From assembly GCF_017814275.1 (NCBI RefSeq), contig NZ_JAGIYQ010000001.1, positions 95,515 to 159,514 on the forward strand: a stretch of DNA of 64,000 bases, written 5' to 3'. The notes beneath the pieces were generated by a model. That model saw only the letters and a program-made list of their open reading frames with translations. It was not told the DNA's origin and did no database searches. The position numbers and the translations under genes are program-made. This document shows positions 63,658-64,000 of this stretch, piece by piece (within the stretch, counting starts at the first letter, position 1; each line of letters opens with the position of its first letter). The DNA is from Gottfriedia endophytica. GTDB taxonomy: Bacteria; Bacillota; Bacilli; Bacillales; Bacillaceae_G.

Positions 63658-63762
63658 TCGCGTGCTAGCTCTTCGGTCATTTCACAAATAACAAGTGAAG
63701 GGGAAAATCACCCTTCCCATGTTATTTGCTCCAATGCCTGTCAGAACTAAACGAGCCCGCTA
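63658..63762. repeat. Palindromic element between dnaK and dnaJ
   Basis: CAAATAACA (63685-63693) pairs with TGTTATTTG (63720-63728) and GAAGGG with CCCTTC inside. Imperfect outer arms extend to CTAGCTCTTCGG and AACTAAACGAGC. It looks like a dispersed Bacillus repeat; DNA folding or mRNA processing roles are possible. Confidence 0.5.
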
Positions 63763-63770
63763 CACTTTTC

Positions 63771-64000
63771 TTATTTTTCTTCTTTAACTTCAGTAAACTC
63801 AGCGTCTACTACATCATCTTTTGCAGCTCCGCCTTGAGCACCTTCAGCTCCTTGAGCTTGTTGAGCAGCTGCTTGTGCTTGCTCATATAGCTTCACAGTA
63901 AGCTGTTGAACGATTTCTGAAAGAGCATCTTTCTTCGTACGGATGTCGTCTAAGTTACCAGCTTCTAATGCAGTTTTTAATGCATCTTTCGCTTCGTTTG
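63771..64000 (-). CDS. dnaK: Chaperone DnaK, C-terminal end (partial)
   Basis: Only the last 75 codons are inside the window, cut at the right edge. They encode the helical lid end ([20 protein letters not shown]) and the disordered tail with [17 protein letters not shown] and [15 protein letters not shown], typical of DnaK. Hsp70 ATPase folding substrates together with DnaJ and GrpE. Confidence 0.95.
   Translation of the reverse strand, partial: NEAKDALKTALEAGNLDDIRTKKDALSEIVQQLTVKLYEQAQAAAQQAQGAEGAQGGAAKDDVVDAEFTEVKEEK

Overview
The window is a low-GC Firmicutes chromosome segment, most likely from a spore-forming Bacillaceae. Supporting signs are AT-rich intergenic DNA, strong AGGAGG-type ribosome binding sites with frequent TTG and GTG starts, and spore or motility genes (NucB-type nuclease, exosporium-like protein, SpoIIS-type toxin, YjfB). 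The right end carries the Bacillus gene order dnaK-dnaJ-prmA-rsmE-mtaB. No rRNA, tRNA, CRISPR array, insertion sequence or intact prophage was seen.

Layout. 1-7952 (-): the N-terminal part of a very large secreted subtilisin-type protease whose C-terminus lies outside the window. 8331-20740: regulators with their targets (AraC/DUF1761, LytTR/CoA-transferase, YafY/EBD pair, GltC-like LysR/glutamate symporter), tandem Sm-like small proteins, a DinB protein, a phosphatase and an exosporium-like protein. 20968-23050: radical SAM enzyme and two TM2 proteins. 23052-32699 (-): a 3215-residue secreted protein with LTD, OB-fold, PHP and GATase-like domains followed by about 12 Ig-like repeats. 32959-36999 (+): a four-gene HupE/YraQ/TIGR03943/membrane-protein operon, probably for metal handling. 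37102-38368 (-): a SpoIISA-type toxin with a 57-codon candidate antitoxin downstream, plus one more small gene. 38647-46298: a large membrane protein, NucB, an ABC-ATPase fragment, a PadR gene with two half-size permeases, and a secreted 5'-nucleotidase. 46726-50677 (-): an MDR oxidoreductase and a STAND NTPase with TPRs. 51125-57760: a decayed accessory zone holding one intact PLD/DEAH/DUF3427 helicase among broken genes (DUF5412, HupE, Ig-repeat protein, NUDIX, GmrSD-like, DUF3427 tail). 57801-64000: MutT, YjfB and the conserved dnaK cluster.

How the genes fit together. Four secreted or surface proteins (protease, PHP/OB/LTD giant, NucB, 5'-nucleotidase) suggest breakdown of extracellular protein and nucleic acid. 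Several regulators sit beside their likely targets. The 47.9-57.8 kb part looks like an accessory or defence-type region with heavy gene decay. All functions are inferred from motifs read by eye; no database search was run.
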